A stretch of DNA of 44,838 bases from Botryococcus braunii (lineage: Eukaryota > Chlorophyta > Trebouxiophyceae), in NCBI GenBank assembly GCA_002005505.1, contig MVGU01001687.1:12501-57338 (forward strand). Reading direction: 5' to 3'. The translations under genes were made by a program, and so were the position numbers. Under the pieces are notes generated by a model. That model worked only from the letters and a program-made list of their open reading frames with translations, did no database searches and was not told the origin of the DNA. Shown here piece by piece: positions 8,517-19,500 of this stretch. Position 1 is the stretch's first letter; every line of letters starts with the position of its first letter.

Positions 8517-11500
8517 ATGACAAAAAGGGGCAAAGAAAAGGAAAGTAGCAGTGAAACAGCAATGTCTCAACCTGGAGAAGTCAGTGGGGCCACTCCAGGG
8601 CAGTCTATGACCGGGACACAATCAGCCACTGCAGAACCAAAGGTGGAGATTGACAAGGCAGCCTACATCCCCAATACCTCTAATCCAAAGATGACTGTCA
8701 TGCTTGATGATGGAGGGCGCAATTTTGAATTTTGGTATGAAAATTTGGAGGCGTGCGCAAACACCAAGGGGGTCAGAGCGGCTTTGGAGAGGCCAATGCC
8801 AGGGTCGGTGGAGAACTCAGCCATCAAGCAGTGGCTGATCCAGTCAGTTCCAGTCATCTGGCATTCTCAGATCTCATGCCACAAAGCAGCGTTCAACTTC
8901 ATCGCGTGGGTGAAGAACAGTCACACTGGAGGGAGCAACCAAGACATCAACCTTGAGTGGTACAAGGAAATGGAGCAGGGCATCAAGACAGGGGAGACAC
9001 TCAAGGTCTACCTCTACAGAATGATGGATCTGGCTACAAGTCTCAGAAACAACGCGTTCATCCTCTTGGACCACAATGTTGGGGAGCTGATGGTGAAGGG
9101 CCTCCCTCCTGTGCTGAGGCTCGAGTCCCTGGAGGTTATGGCAACCGACAAGCCGCCATTGGAGCTGATTCAAAGAATCCTGCGCGCCGCAGCCAGCCGT
9201 GGGTACAAGGACCCACCTGCAGAGGGAACACCTCAGGCCATGGCAGCTGCAGCAGTGGCTGGTCCCTCTGGGGGGGTAGCTGGAGCGTCATCAAGCGCTG
9301 GAGCTGCACCAGGAGTGGGAGCAGTACCGGGAGTTGGAGCAGCACTACCAGCAAACGAACAGCCTCCCGCTGGCCCCTCTGCAACTACTTTTGGTGGCAG
9401 GGGGCGTGGACCTGGCAGGGCAAGAAGGCCCAGAGAGGAGCTTACATGCCACTTCTGCAAGGCAAAGGGCCACTTCATGACTGACTGCGGACCGCTCAGG
9501 CAGCTGCAGGCTCTGCATCAAAACATGCAAGCGGCAAGCGTTGGGCCTGCAGCTTACTGGGGCCAGGGAGGCCCACAGTCGTCTCCTCAAGCCTGGTGGG
9601 ACCATGGATCTGGCCGGGGTGGCCCGCCTTCATCCGCTTCCAGCCCTGGACCTCCTTCAGCATATAACTATCCAACAAGTCAACACACGTTTCCGGGGTG
9701 GCATTTACCACCTCCACCCCCTCCTTCTGGTGAGGCGATGTTTATCTCTCTCAATGTGCTTGCCCCAACTTCGCATGGAGCTAGCAGCACATCTTGGTTA
9801 ATAGATAGTGGTGCCTCTGTGCATATAGTCAATGATCTCTCATTGCTCCATAATCCAGTTATGCATAGACAGCCTCTTCCTCTGCACTTGGCAACCTCAG
9901 ACGCCAAGGGAGGAATCATTGCATCTGGGTCTGTATGCCTTGTGAATGCAAGGCACGAAGTATTCTGGCTGCACAATGTGCAGTGTGTTCCTTCTGCGCA
10001 TACCAACCTCATTTCAGTCACTGGTGCAATTCAGGATGGAGCATCTTTCCTGACTGACACTGCAGGTGGTTACACAGCCATGAAGGGACCTGAAGGGTGG
10101 TGTGGAGATATCACCCGCGCACGAGGTCTGTTTTTTTTGGAGTTTGTTAGTCCTGTCAGAGGGCAGCAAGTTGGCTGCAGACATATTGATCACATGGCTG
10201 AGGCGTCTCATCTTAGGAAAGGACACGTGTGTAGCGAGAGATCTCTGTGGCATGCTAGGTTAGGTCATCCTGGTGCCAGCAGCATGCAGAGGTTCTCCAA
10301 GGAAGATCTGGTTACAGGAATCAATATCTCCCTTGCTCCCTGCTCTGAGTGCCCCAAGCACTGTGAATCGTGTATACAAGGGAAACACTCCAGACCTCCT
10401 TTCCCTGTATCTTCCAGGCCTGCACATCACCCACTCGATAGAGTCCATGTGGATACTGTGGGTCCCATATCACCTCCTGCCATCACAGGTGAACGATATT
10501 GGGTCACTGTAGTGGATGAAAGTTCACACCAAGTTGCCTCCCTGCCTGTGAAGTCAAAGGATTGCATCCCAAAGGCTGTGATAGACCTGCTCCGTTTTTG
10601 GCAGACCCAACGAGGCACGGTTGTGAAGTGTGTGAGGACTGACAGGGGTTCAGAGTTCCTGAACCAGCAATTCAAAGAGTTTTGTGCTCAGCAGGGCACT
10701 AAGATGGAGTCCTCAGCGCCCTACACGCCTCAGCAGAATGGGGTGGCGGAGAGGATGAATAGGACCCTGAAGGAGCGAACAAGGACTCTGTTGGTCCATG
10801 CTGCAGCAGACCCCTCCCTTTGGAAGGAGGCGCTTGAGACAGCTACCCTCCTCTACAATGTGGGTCCTACTTCAGGCAGGTCCCTGACCCCCATGGAATT
10901 ATTCTTTGGTGTCAAACCTGATGTGTCTGTGCTGCGCACGTTTGGCTGTGTAGCCCATGTGCACATTCCCAGTGGCCAAAGGTCTGTTTTTGGGCCCAAG
11001 ACCATCCCTGGGATGTTTACTGGTTATTGTCCCCAGTCTAAAGCGTATCGTGTGTACGTGGGGAATGGAGTGTGGAAGGAGAGTAGGGACGTCAGCTTTA
11101 TCGAGCACTTGAGGGGGGCTGAGAGAGTGGGTCTATCAAAGGTCCAGCCTGGGTCTGTCTATGATTCTAGGATATCACCCCCCCTTGGCAGTGAGAATCT
11201 GGCAACGCCTCAAGCAATTCCCTCTGCTGCTCCACCCACGTTCTGGGATGAGGAGGATGACCATGGAGTGGAGACGCTTTCCACTGGGGCTCCTGGGACC
11301 TCTGGACTTTGTGCTGGGGATCAGTCTGGAGACGGGACCACAGCAGCACATGACCAAGGAAACCCCACCAGCCTGGATTCTACTGTTGGGACCCCAGAAC
11401 CATCTCAGCACTCGTGGTCGGTGCTTGAGCATATGCAGAATCTGGCCAGGGGGGGTGTAGAAACTCAATCCCAGGTAGAAAAAATGCAGAAGGTACAAGA

Positions 11501-13730
11501 GGGGTTGCGAATGCAGGGGAAGTCACAAATTCCCCTTCCTCCAGGGACCACCCTTACAAGGGAGCAGCGTTATGTACAGCGCGTGGCTAGGAGAGAGCAT
11601 TCTGACATCCCATTGCATGCCCCTGACCCAGGTCAGGCAATTGTGAGTGAGCCAAACATGGTTGGTCTCCCTGATATGCAGGGGCAGGTTGAGACAGTCG
11701 AGGCTATGTTCGGTGCAGATGTAAGAGATGAGAGCAGTGGGTTAGACATGCCAGCAGTAGGGGAAGCTGGTGCCCAATCCCAGTCACTGGCTAGTCATGC
11801 TTATGGTGTGCAGGCTGACATTGTAGGCGCAGCTCAGGCAAGTCTGGGTAGTGTGCCCAAGTGTGAGTCCAGGAGAGAGAGAGAGCTGCTGCTCCCCTCT
11901 GCATTGCGGAAGGTGCGAGAATGTAAGGGTGCTGCACATGAGTCCAGTAGTCAAGGAGAGAGAGAGAGACTTGAGAAGGAATCAGATAATTCCGGCAGTA
12001 CTGCCCAGTCCCAGCATAAGGTACATAATGTACCTTATTCTGGCAACCAGGGAGAGAGAGAGAGAGAAGGGAACAGCATCAGTAAGGCTGACAGCCCTGC
12101 TGCACCACAGCATAAGGTACAGAGTGTACCTTCTGTCACGTTGGGAAAAGTTCACGTGCCCTCAAACTTGAGGGAAGCCCAGCGCTCACCTCAGTGGGAG
12201 TTTTGGCAGCAGGCAATGCAAGAGGAGATGGAGTCTTTAGACACCCATGAGGTTATGCAGTATGTGGAAAGACCCCATGGGCAGAAAGTTATCCCTGTTC
12301 ATTGGATTTTTTCTACAAAAAACGATGCACATGGGAATGTCACTCGGTTTAAAGCAAGATTGGTTGCCCAGGGTTGCAGACAGATTCCTGGTATAGATGT
12401 TGGTGAGGTTTTTGCACCTACCAGCAGCTATGGTGCTAGGAGAGCTGTGCTGGCAGTGGCTGCCACACAAAATCTTGAGATCCACCAAGTGGATATCAAG
12501 ACAGCTTTTCTCAATGGGGAGTTGGAGGAAGAGGTCTATGTGACCCAACCACCAGGATTTGAGAATGGCAACACGAGAGTTGTGTGCAAGCTCAGGAAGG
12601 CACTCTACGGTCTTAAGCAAGCCCCACGGGCTTGGCACAAGACCTTGAGCGACAAGTTGAGCGTGATGGGGTATAGTGTGTGCAAGAGCGACGCTGGGGT
12701 ATACATCAGGAGGGCCCCTGATGGTAATCTGTCGTTTATTCTTGTTTATGTCGATGATCTTCTCATAGTTGCCAGAGTGGTTGCAGAGATTGAGTGGGGG
12801 AAAGAGTTATTGAAGAAGGACTTCACCATCCATGATTTGGGAGAGGTGAATGATTTCCTGGGGTGTCAGGTCCTACGCAATAGAGTTCAGGGCACTATTT
12901 CCATGAGTTGCACTCCCAAGATTGATGCTCTTGTGGAGAAGTTTGGCGTTGCTGATGATGGACGTGGGGTTGATACCCCCATGTCCAAGGACTTCGTGGC
13001 TAGCAGCAGACCCGAGTCCTCAGATGGTATGTCACATGGGGCTGGTACCCCTCTGCCACCTGGTCATCGATACTGCGAGTTAATTGGATCGTTACTGTAC
13101 ATAGCCAATACGACCCGGCCTGACATTTCTCAGGCTGTTGGAGTGTTGTCAAGGTATAGAATGACACCCACTACCTCACACTGGAATGAGGCCATTCGAG
13201 TGCTGAAGTACTTGAGAGATACCAGAGAGTTAGCTCTTACTCTGGGTGGAAAGGGCCCTGAGCTAGAAGGCTATGTTGATGCCGACTATGCTGGGGACCT
13301 GGACCACAGGTATTCCACCACTGGCTATGTTCTATCAGTCTATGGTAGTGCCGTGGTTTGGGGAAGCAAGAAGCAGAGCTCAGTTGCTACCTCAACTGTG
13401 CAAGCTGAGTTTATGGCAGCTGGCCATATTGTCAAGGAAGCCAACTGGCTAAGGGGCTTCTTGGAAGAGATAGGGGCTGCACCTTGGAGGGTCAAAATTT
13501 TCTGTGACAACCAAGGATGCATTTCTAATTTACGGAACCCCCTGTATTCCAAATTCACAAAGCACGTTGCAGTAAGCTTCCACTACGCTAGGGAAGCTAT
13601 GGCACTTGGGCAGGTAGATATCCTCTATGTGGAATCTGCACGCAATGTGGCTGACATTATGACCAAGCCACTTGCCAAGCCCGTGTTTGTTGGTCATCGT
13701 GATTCACTAGGTTTGAGAAGATACACTTAA
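8517..13730 (+). CDS. copia1 Gag-Pol polyprotein, intact
   Basis: Single 1737-residue frame from an ATG at 8517 to TAA. Domains in order: a Gag capsid-like region (about 45-240); a Pro/Gly/Ala-rich spacer; a CCHC zinc knuckle CHFCKAKGHFMTDC (311-324); a retropepsin with WLIDSGAS (Asp430); a GAG-pre-integrase zinc motif beginning LWHARLGHP (about 577); an integrase core with Asp645, Asp709 and Glu745 (D,D-35-E); a long low-complexity linker rich in Gln, Ser and RERE; a reverse transcriptase with YVDD (1411-1414); and RNase H starting GYVDADYAGD (Asp1588) with later acidic and CDNQG residues. The protein copies element RNA to DNA and inserts it. No stop or frameshift is present and all catalytic residues named are intact, so the element could be autonomous. 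Confidence 0.97.
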   Translation: MTKRGKEKESSSETAMSQPGEVSGATPGQSMTGTQSATAEPKVEIDKAAYIPNTSNPKMTVMLDDGGRNFEFWYENLEACANTKGVRAALERPMPGSVENSAIKQWLIQSVPVIWHSQISCHKAAFNFIAWVKNSHTGGSNQDINLEWYKEMEQGIKTGETLKVYLYRMMDLATSLRNNAFILLDHNVGELMVKGLPPVLRLESLEVMATDKPPLELIQRILRAAASRGYKDPPAEGTPQAMAAAAVAGPSGGVAGASSSAGAAPGVGAVPGVGAALPANEQPPAGPSATTFGGRGRGPGRARRPREELTCHFCKAKGHFMTDCGPLRQLQALHQNMQAASVGPAAYWGQGGPQSSPQAWWDHGSGRGGPPSSASSPGPPSAYNYPTSQHTFPGWHLPPPPPPSGEAMFISLNVLAPTSHGASSTSWLIDSGASVHIVNDLSLLHNPVMHRQPLPLHLATSDAKGGIIASGSVCLVNARHEVFWLHNVQCVPSAHTNLISVTGAIQDGASFLTDTAGGYTAMKGPEGWCGDITRARGLFFLEFVSPVRGQQVGCRHIDHMAEASHLRKGHVCSERSLWHARLGHPGASSMQRFSKEDLVTGINISLAPCSECPKHCESCIQGKHSRPPFPVSSRPAHHPLDRVHVDTVGPISPPAITGERYWVTVVDESSHQVASLPVKSKDCIPKAVIDLLRFWQTQRGTVVKCVRTDRGSEFLNQQFKEFCAQQGTKMESSAPYTPQQNGVAERMNRTLKERTRTLLVHAAADPSLWKEALETATLLYNVGPTSGRSLTPMELFFGVKPDVSVLRTFGCVAHVHIPSGQRSVFGPKTIPGMFTGYCPQSKAYRVYVGNGVWKESRDVSFIEHLRGAERVGLSKVQPGSVYDSRISPPLGSENLATPQAIPSAAPPTFWDEEDDHGVETLSTGAPGTSGLCAGDQSGDGTTAAHDQGNPTSLDSTVGTPEPSQHSWSVLEHMQNLARGGVETQSQVEKMQKVQEGLRMQGKSQIPLPPGTTLTREQRYVQRVARREHSDIPLHAPDPGQAIVSEPNMVGLPDMQGQVETVEAMFGADVRDESSGLDMPAVGEAGAQSQSLASHAYGVQADIVGAAQASLGSVPKCESRRERELLLPSALRKVRECKGAAHESSSQGERERLEKESDNSGSTAQSQHKVHNVPYSGNQGEREREGNSISKADSPAAPQHKVQSVPSVTLGKVHVPSNLREAQRSPQWEFWQQAMQEEMESLDTHEVMQYVERPHGQKVIPVHWIFSTKNDAHGNVTRFKARLVAQGCRQIPGIDVGEVFAPTSSYGARRAVLAVAATQNLEIHQVDIKTAFLNGELEEEVYVTQPPGFENGNTRVVCKLRKALYGLKQAPRAWHKTLSDKLSVMGYSVCKSDAGVYIRRAPDGNLSFILVYVDDLLIVARVVAEIEWGKELLKKDFTIHDLGEVNDFLGCQVLRNRVQGTISMSCTPKIDALVEKFGVADDGRGVDTPMSKDFVASSRPESSDGMSHGAGTPLPPGHRYCELIGSLLYIANTTRPDISQAVGVLSRYRMTPTTSHWNEAIRVLKYLRDTRELALTLGGKGPELEGYVDADYAGDLDHRYSTTGYVLSVYGSAVVWGSKKQSSVATSTVQAEFMAAGHIVKEANWLRGFLEEIGAAPWRVKIFCDNQGCISNLRNPLYSKFTKHVAVSFHYAREAMALGQVDILYVESARNVADIMTKPLAKPVFVGHRDSLGLRRYT

Positions 13731-13740
13731 AGCATGCAGG

Positions 13741-13750
13741 CAAGGGGAAG
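13741..13750 (+). promoter_or_regulatory. copia1 polypurine tract
   Basis: CAAGGGGAAG directly before the 3' LTR, the expected primer for plus-strand DNA. The same ten bases precede the copia3 3' LTR on the minus strand. Confidence 0.85.
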
Positions 13751-14444
13751 TGTTGAGTTCTGAACATTATTATTGAATGCCTTGTGCTTTAAGTGATCTT
13801 CATGTGTGCACTATTAGGATATGGGTCCATTGAGAACATAAGGTACCTTGAGACACGGCAGATTCTGGACGTTTTCGAACATAAGGTACAATCCTATCTA
13901 GATCACACGTTTGTCGGATGAACTCTTAAGGCTGCCCCACCGGAGTGAATACCAACTGGTTGTGAAAGATGCTGGGCATCACCAGATGCTAGTCTTGTCC
14001 GACAGTTGTGTGTGGCACTCAGCAGACAGGCGTACGGACTGTAGCTGGAGTAACTTCGTCTATTGACGACCTGTCTGCTTTGTACAGGTACGGTGCGGCA
14101 GTGTGTGTTGTATCATTGTTGCTATTGTGAGAGTGAACAAGCTTAGTGTACCCTGTAGTCACTCAAACAGATAAGGGACAGTGACTTCAGGGAGTATAGG
14201 CATGTACTTGAACGTAGCCGTCTAGAGCCTTATCTAGTGATTGCTTGATCGGTGCTTGTGTACAAGATAATGATGTAACGGAACTGGTTGTGAAAGATGC
14301 TGGGCATCACCAGATGCTAGTCTTGTCCGACAGTTGTGTGTGGCACTCAGCAGACAGGCGTACGGACTGTAGCTGGAGTAACTTCGTCTATTGACGACCT
14401 GTCTGCTTTGTACAGGGAAAGCCGATTGCCCATAACCTTTCACA
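13751..14444 (+). repeat. copia1 3' LTR (694 bp)
   Basis: Matches the 5' LTR base for base as far as I can see by eye, including both 135-bp modules (13954-14088 and 14282-14416) and the stem-loop (14151-14192). It is followed by CCGTG, the right copy of the target duplication. Confidence 0.96.
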
Positions 14445-15060
14445 CCGTGCACCCCAGGTCGGCAGTCCCACAGGGACATTCCCCGTGCCATAATTTCTGA
14501 ACACCTTCACTTCTTGCAAAGAAACAAGGCGCGGCAGGAATTTTTCCAACTCCTTGTGATTCAAAAATTCCACGACATCGGGTTCCAGCAAGCTGTGTTG
14601 GTTGCGGAAAATACTGCCAAACATGACTGTTTCATGGGAAAACTGCCTTGTGACTAGCACGCCTTCCTTGTCTAAAGCGAGCAACTCGACCAAAGGCACT
14701 CCCTCATCATCTTCGAACTCACACTGAAAACCTGGCAGGTTCTCCGTGACAATAAGTGTTCTGCCGGACGGAGCGATGGAGAACAACGAGTATCTGCCCG
14801 CTGTGGAGTTTGGCGCTGCCATCGAGAAAGGTACCAATTTTTGTGGTGCTTGTTGCAATAAAACATTAAACATGTCATTTGTGATGGTATGATACTGCGG
14901 GCCAGGGCTATTTCGAGGAGGAGTGCCTTGCGCGGCAGCACCTACTTCTGCCATTGCAAATTCAACAAATAAGTTTGCCAACCAACCCGGAGGTATGCTA
15001 TCCTCCTTCAAATATTCAATGAAGGCTTTCAGCAATTTTTCTTTGTGTGCGAGCCTTCAT
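14445..15060 (-). pseudogene. Unknown protein-coding frame broken by copia1 (upstream part)
   Basis: Minus-strand open frame of about 205 residues preceding the copia1 insertion. The sequence looks like a genuine globular protein with varied composition and regular hydrophobic spacing (for example IEYLKEDSIPPGWLANLF, then VVEFLNHKELEKFLPRL). There is no ATG at the upstream end: a TGA lies at about 15058-15060, the first internal ATG is in FAMAEVG, and an upstream exon joined through a nearby AG is possible. At 14445 the frame runs into the LTR and stops there; without copia1 it continues in frame at 7427. I recognise no domain. It may be a host gene exon or part of another transposon. Confidence 0.5.
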
Positions 15061-15280
15061 TTCCCCGCCCTTGCTTGGCGCCGCAGTTCTAGAAGCTTAC
15101 TGTCCACCCTATCACGTGACCGTTCGTAGTGCCTTTACCCTGACGGTGCCGATGGGCTAGAATCGCCGGCGAAACAATTTCAGGTGTCCTGTAAGCTAGG
15201 GTATCAATCGAGAAAGACCACCAATCGAGAAAGACTTGTCAATCGATCTCCTTGTCATGATATGATTCACTTATCTACAA
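15061..15280. other. Unassigned 220 bp, probably including the LINE 5' leader
   Basis: No gene is seen. It precedes the ATG of LINE ORF1 and must contain the LINE 5' end, but no target duplication could be found by eye, so the border is unknown. Confidence 0.3.
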
Positions 15281-16552
15281 ATGATATCGTCTCTGTTCCG
15301 TACTCCACAAAAGGCTTTGCCGCAGCCATCAGATGCCAATGCAACAAGGGGAGGGAAGCGCAATGCCCCGACCTCCCCTGCTGGCTCGGATGGTACGATT
15401 GATATTGAAGTAAATGAAAATAAACTTGCTGAAAAAGTCGCGATTTTAGAGGGCCGAGTCTCTTCGCTCTCTGACAGAGTTGAACACCAACAAGACCGTA
15501 TTTTCCAACTGGAACAAACCGTGGAACATCAAAAAATCATCTCAAAGGCGACAAATATTATTGTCTATGGGATCGAGGAGCACTTGGGGGATGGGGATGT
15601 CCGGCAGTTATTTGGGGGGGACAGGGATCTCCCATCGCTGATCCCCAAGATTGTGGACACCTACCGCCTCGGCCAACTCAAGGCCAATGCTGCAAGGCCG
15701 CGGCCAGTCTTGGTGAAGTTCAACTCGGCAAGGGCACGAAATGCCGCTTTCAAGCATAGCAAGCGCCTTAGAAGGCGTTCCCTCTCTCTTGCAGAGGACC
15801 TCACCCCGAGCCAACAAGAAGCGCGCCGGCGCCTCCTGCCCAACTTCCAGGCCTTTAAAGCCCAAGGCTATCCAGTCCTGTGGCGTGGAGGAACCCTCTG
15901 CTTCCGTGGAGCAGATGGGAGAGTCAATCAGTGGGTCCCAGGAGGAGCTCCTCCTGGCCCACCTCCTGCCCGGGCTTCCCAAGAGCCCCGGGTAGCACCA
16001 ACTCCTCCGACCAGCAGCCAACCTCATGGGCCCGCCCCACCCATGAGGGACTATTCCAACGAAATCCAGCCAGCACACCTGGATCCCAAGCCAAACGCAT
16101 GGAAGACAATTGTCAATGGCAGACCGCGCACATTGCTTGAGTCTCGGAGGGCCTCTGCAATGAGCAGAGGGAACACCACACCTATGGCGACACATAGCAC
16201 CGGCCAAAACGCGCTCGGGGCTCGTACGGCAGCTGCCCCAGCCGGGGGGACCCTGGGCGCACGTCCCCGACAAGTGCCCGGGGGCAGGCCGGCTGCCGCC
16301 CAGGCTGACCGAGCCCCTGGCGTCCAAGCCTTAATGCCCTACACCGCAAGCGAAATACAACGAGAGGATGCAGCTACAGCTGAAGGCATGGATTGGATGC
16401 CACCCCAGCAGAGGACGACTCCCCGCCATGTCCCGGGTGCCACCGATGGCAAGCGTATTGCGATTCAACGCGAGCCAGAGCTTGAAGAGCTTATGACTCC
16501 TTCCACCCTAGAGGGAGGTGACCTGGGTCCCAACCCCTCAACCCCTCAATAG
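15281..16552 (+). CDS. LINE ORF1 protein (coiled coil plus RRM-like domain)
   Basis: 423-residue frame with an ATG start. Residues about 44-88 form a leucine/isoleucine heptad-like coiled coil (KLAEKVAILEGRVSSLSDRV). It is followed near residue 92 by NIIVYGIEE and an RRM-like segment with PVLVKFNSARARNAAFKHSK, the organisation of L1-type ORF1 proteins, which trimerise and coat element RNA. The C-terminal 200 residues are Pro/Ala/Gly-rich and look disordered. ORF1 ends in a single TAG at 16550-16552. The same frame then stays open straight into the endonuclease domain, so ORF2 may be reached by readthrough or reinitiation. Confidence 0.8.
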   Translation: MISSLFRTPQKALPQPSDANATRGGKRNAPTSPAGSDGTIDIEVNENKLAEKVAILEGRVSSLSDRVEHQQDRIFQLEQTVEHQKIISKATNIIVYGIEEHLGDGDVRQLFGGDRDLPSLIPKIVDTYRLGQLKANAARPRPVLVKFNSARARNAAFKHSKRLRRRSLSLAEDLTPSQQEARRRLLPNFQAFKAQGYPVLWRGGTLCFRGADGRVNQWVPGGAPPGPPPARASQEPRVAPTPPTSSQPHGPAPPMRDYSNEIQPAHLDPKPNAWKTIVNGRPRTLLESRRASAMSRGNTTPMATHSTGQNALGARTAAAPAGGTLGARPRQVPGGRPAAAQADRAPGVQALMPYTASEIQREDAATAEGMDWMPPQQRTTPRHVPGATDGKRIAIQREPELEELMTPSTLEGGDLGPNPSTPQ

Positions 16553-19500
16553 GAAATATCTAGCCACCTGAGGTTGAGATGTATTGTTTGGAACATAAAT
16601 GGCCTTAGCACTGAAAAACTGTTATCTCGAGGCCTCTTAGAGTACCTTCACACCTTTGACATTATCATGCTCAGTGAGACTAGAAACAAATTATCGAACG
16701 AGACCTCTGGGCCCCCTTCAAGCTATTCTTTCACCCTGCATCACACTCAGGGAGGGCAGGGGAAGGCTTATTGCTTGGTATTCGATATAGCAATGAATAC
16801 CATATTCTCCCCTATTGCACCAAACAAGGATCGTTGTGGGCTAAGATTCAGTTCAAGGGTGGTGGACTACCTCTAATCATAGGAACAACTTACATTCCCC
16901 CTTCTGGATCACCCCTTCTATCATCTTTGAGTTTAGCTAATAGAATGAAAGAAATCCAGAAAACACTCGGTAAGGCAAAGGTAGAAGGGTACTCTTTCCT
17001 AGGGGGTGATCTTAATTCTAGAGTTGGTCCCCTTCCCCCCATGGCCCCTGGAGGGGACCCAAATGTCAATCCCCATGGGCGGCAACTTCTTCGTGCTGTC
17101 CACAAACTAGGCGTTTACATTTGCACTGGCCGTGTCAGGGGAGATATCCCAGCCGGTGTGTCGTACCACGGTACGCGTAGATCAGCTGCAACACGACTTG
17201 ACCATATCATTGTATCCCCAAATCTTATCCCACACCTAGAAGACAGTGGCATTGATTGTGAGAGGTCAGAGTCTGACCATTTCCCACTATGTGCATCCTT
17301 GTCTATTCCTATTCATCCTAGACCGTGTCGCTCTTCTGCTCAAGGGGGACACCCATTGTCACAAATTAGCTGGTGCCAATTTGCAAGGGATCAATATGTC
17401 CAAGCATTACAGAGTGATGAGTTAAACCTCATGAGCCAATGTGAAAAAGCGGCTGCTGATGGGGACATTAAGACTAGCATTCATTGCCTCTATGCACTCA
17501 TAAAAGATGCTGCAAAGAAAGCAGGAATGCATGACCAATACAAAAGATATCCCCACAATGGACACCGGCGTCAACATCAACCCTTTTTTGATCAGGAATG
17601 CCGGGCCCTTAAACGGGAAGTCTGGAGGTATGGAATGTTAACCAAATGGCGGGGTGATGAGTTCCGGAGGTTAGAGCGAAAGTACCATGCTATTGTGAGG
17701 AAAAAGAAAAGGGCATACCAGGCCCAAAAGCTGAAAACATTGGTACACCAAAAGCATTTCAACCCCCATAGGTTTTGGAAAACCCTTCGGCGTGAAAGAG
17801 ATAGACTGCCTGAACCCCTTAGAGATGTGTCAGCTTGGGATTCTTATATAAATTCCCTTGCAAGTGGTCTTGGAAATGAAGAGCCCGCGCATGGTCTGCC
17901 TATTGGGGCATATCCTCCCCATCAAGTCCCAGAAGATCATGGTCACGATCAGTGCGACGAGCTGAATGCTCCCTTCACAGTCGAGGAAATTGAATTGGGT
18001 CTCCGAGCACTTGCCAAATTGGGAAATCCCCGGGGAAAGATGGTTACCCTACAGAGTTGTTTAGGTATGCTCAACCACTTACACACCCGGGGGATCCTTA
18101 CTCACGAAACATGTTAAGTCATGTCATTGCGGACATTTTTACTATGGCGCTTAGACAACGTACCATACCGGCGGAGTCAAATGTATGTTTGGTGACACCG
18201 GTATATAAGAAAGGGGACGCGTATAACACAGGAAATTATCGTCCCATTGCCGTGGGCGAATCTCTTATGAGGTTGTATGCCAACGTGTTGAACTCGCGCT
18301 TAGTATCTTACTTGGAGAAGTACCGTTTGCGTGTTGATTGCCAAACAGGCTTCCGTCCTGAAATGTCCACCACCCATCAACTGTTTGTTATACAACATCT
18401 CATAGATTGGGCAATGGGCATCACTCCACTCCATTTTGCATTCCTGGACCTCTCTAAAGCTTATGACAGGGTATCGCGTCTTAAGTTAGGGCATATTTTG
18501 GAGCAGTTGGGAATCCAAGGGGATTTTCTATATGCTACCCAAGCTGTAATAGACAGTACAGTATTGGCGATCAAAATTGAGGGCAAACATGGGGGGTTGT
18601 TTGAATCAAGTGCGGGTGTTCCTCAAGGGTGCCCCATTAGCCCTACACTATTTGGAATTATGTCGGATGGACTCCCCCGATATCTTGCACACCATTGCCC
18701 CACGGCTGGCCTTCAGTTACCTGATGGCACACGTTTAAATATAATACGTATCCAAGTGCTAGGCTTTGCCGACGATTTTGTTCTCGTCGCGCCTACAGTT
18801 GAGGACCTACAGGTGTTGGTGAATGCTACTCAAGAATGGTGTAAGAGTATGGACATGCGCCTAAATGGGGCCAAGACGCAATACCTTTCAGTAAATCCAG
18901 ACCCTCTGACACTCTCTACCTCTCTGGAGGTTGCAGGGGTTAGAATTAGTCCGGTACAGGAGGTTAAATACCTTGGATTACAGATTCATGCCAAGAATGG
19001 CCTTCAAGCCGGCATTAAGAACCTCGAGCAGAGGTTCTGGATAGCATGGGAAGACCTTACTAGAGCTTATAGCAATCTTGGTTGCAACATGTCAATGATG
19101 CTCATGACAGAATTGTACTTAGCTTGCCTACCACCCCTCATCTCCTATGGATGTGAAGTCTGGGCATTCAGATGCTTTCAAGGCAGACAATTGTCTTCGG
19201 GAAAACCTAGTAGTATACCCCTATTGGATGCGCACAAGCGGGTCCTAGCTCAGATTTTGGGGGTACGTCGGACAATCCCTGAGGAAATAATCAATTGTGA
19301 ATTAAACATATTCTCTTTGTGGTCAACTTGGATCTTACGTATGGCTAGGTTTTGGAACAATATAGCGGCCATGAGACCTGATTCATTACACTACAAGGTC
19401 CTCATGCATGACATTAGGTTGGCAATAGTAGAAGGCCGAGAAACGTTTTCGGGTACCCTTATGCAACAACTTAAGAAACTAGGATACTATATAGCTGACC

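Larger units (their letters stand above)
7433..14444 (+). mobile_element. copia1: complete Ty1/copia (Osser-like) retrotransposon
   Basis: A full-length 7012-bp element. It has two 694-bp LTRs that I see as identical (7433-8126 and 13751-14444), TG...CA ends, a 5-bp target duplication, a primer-binding site directly after the 5' LTR, a single Gag-Pol frame in the order protease-integrase-RT-RNase H (the Ty1/copia order), and a polypurine tract before the 3' LTR. Identical LTRs and an intact frame mean a very recent insertion, probably of a still competent element. It lies in a minus-strand open frame, which it disrupts. Confidence 0.96.

Noticed and set aside
8517..13730. Nested short frames on both strands within copia1 Gag-Pol
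   Set aside because: They are shadows of the intact polyprotein and show no domain of their own.
14388..14444. C-terminal tail of the broken minus-strand frame (CERLWAIGFPCTKQTGRQ)
   Set aside because: These codons come from the copia1 LTR and are a by-product of the insertion.
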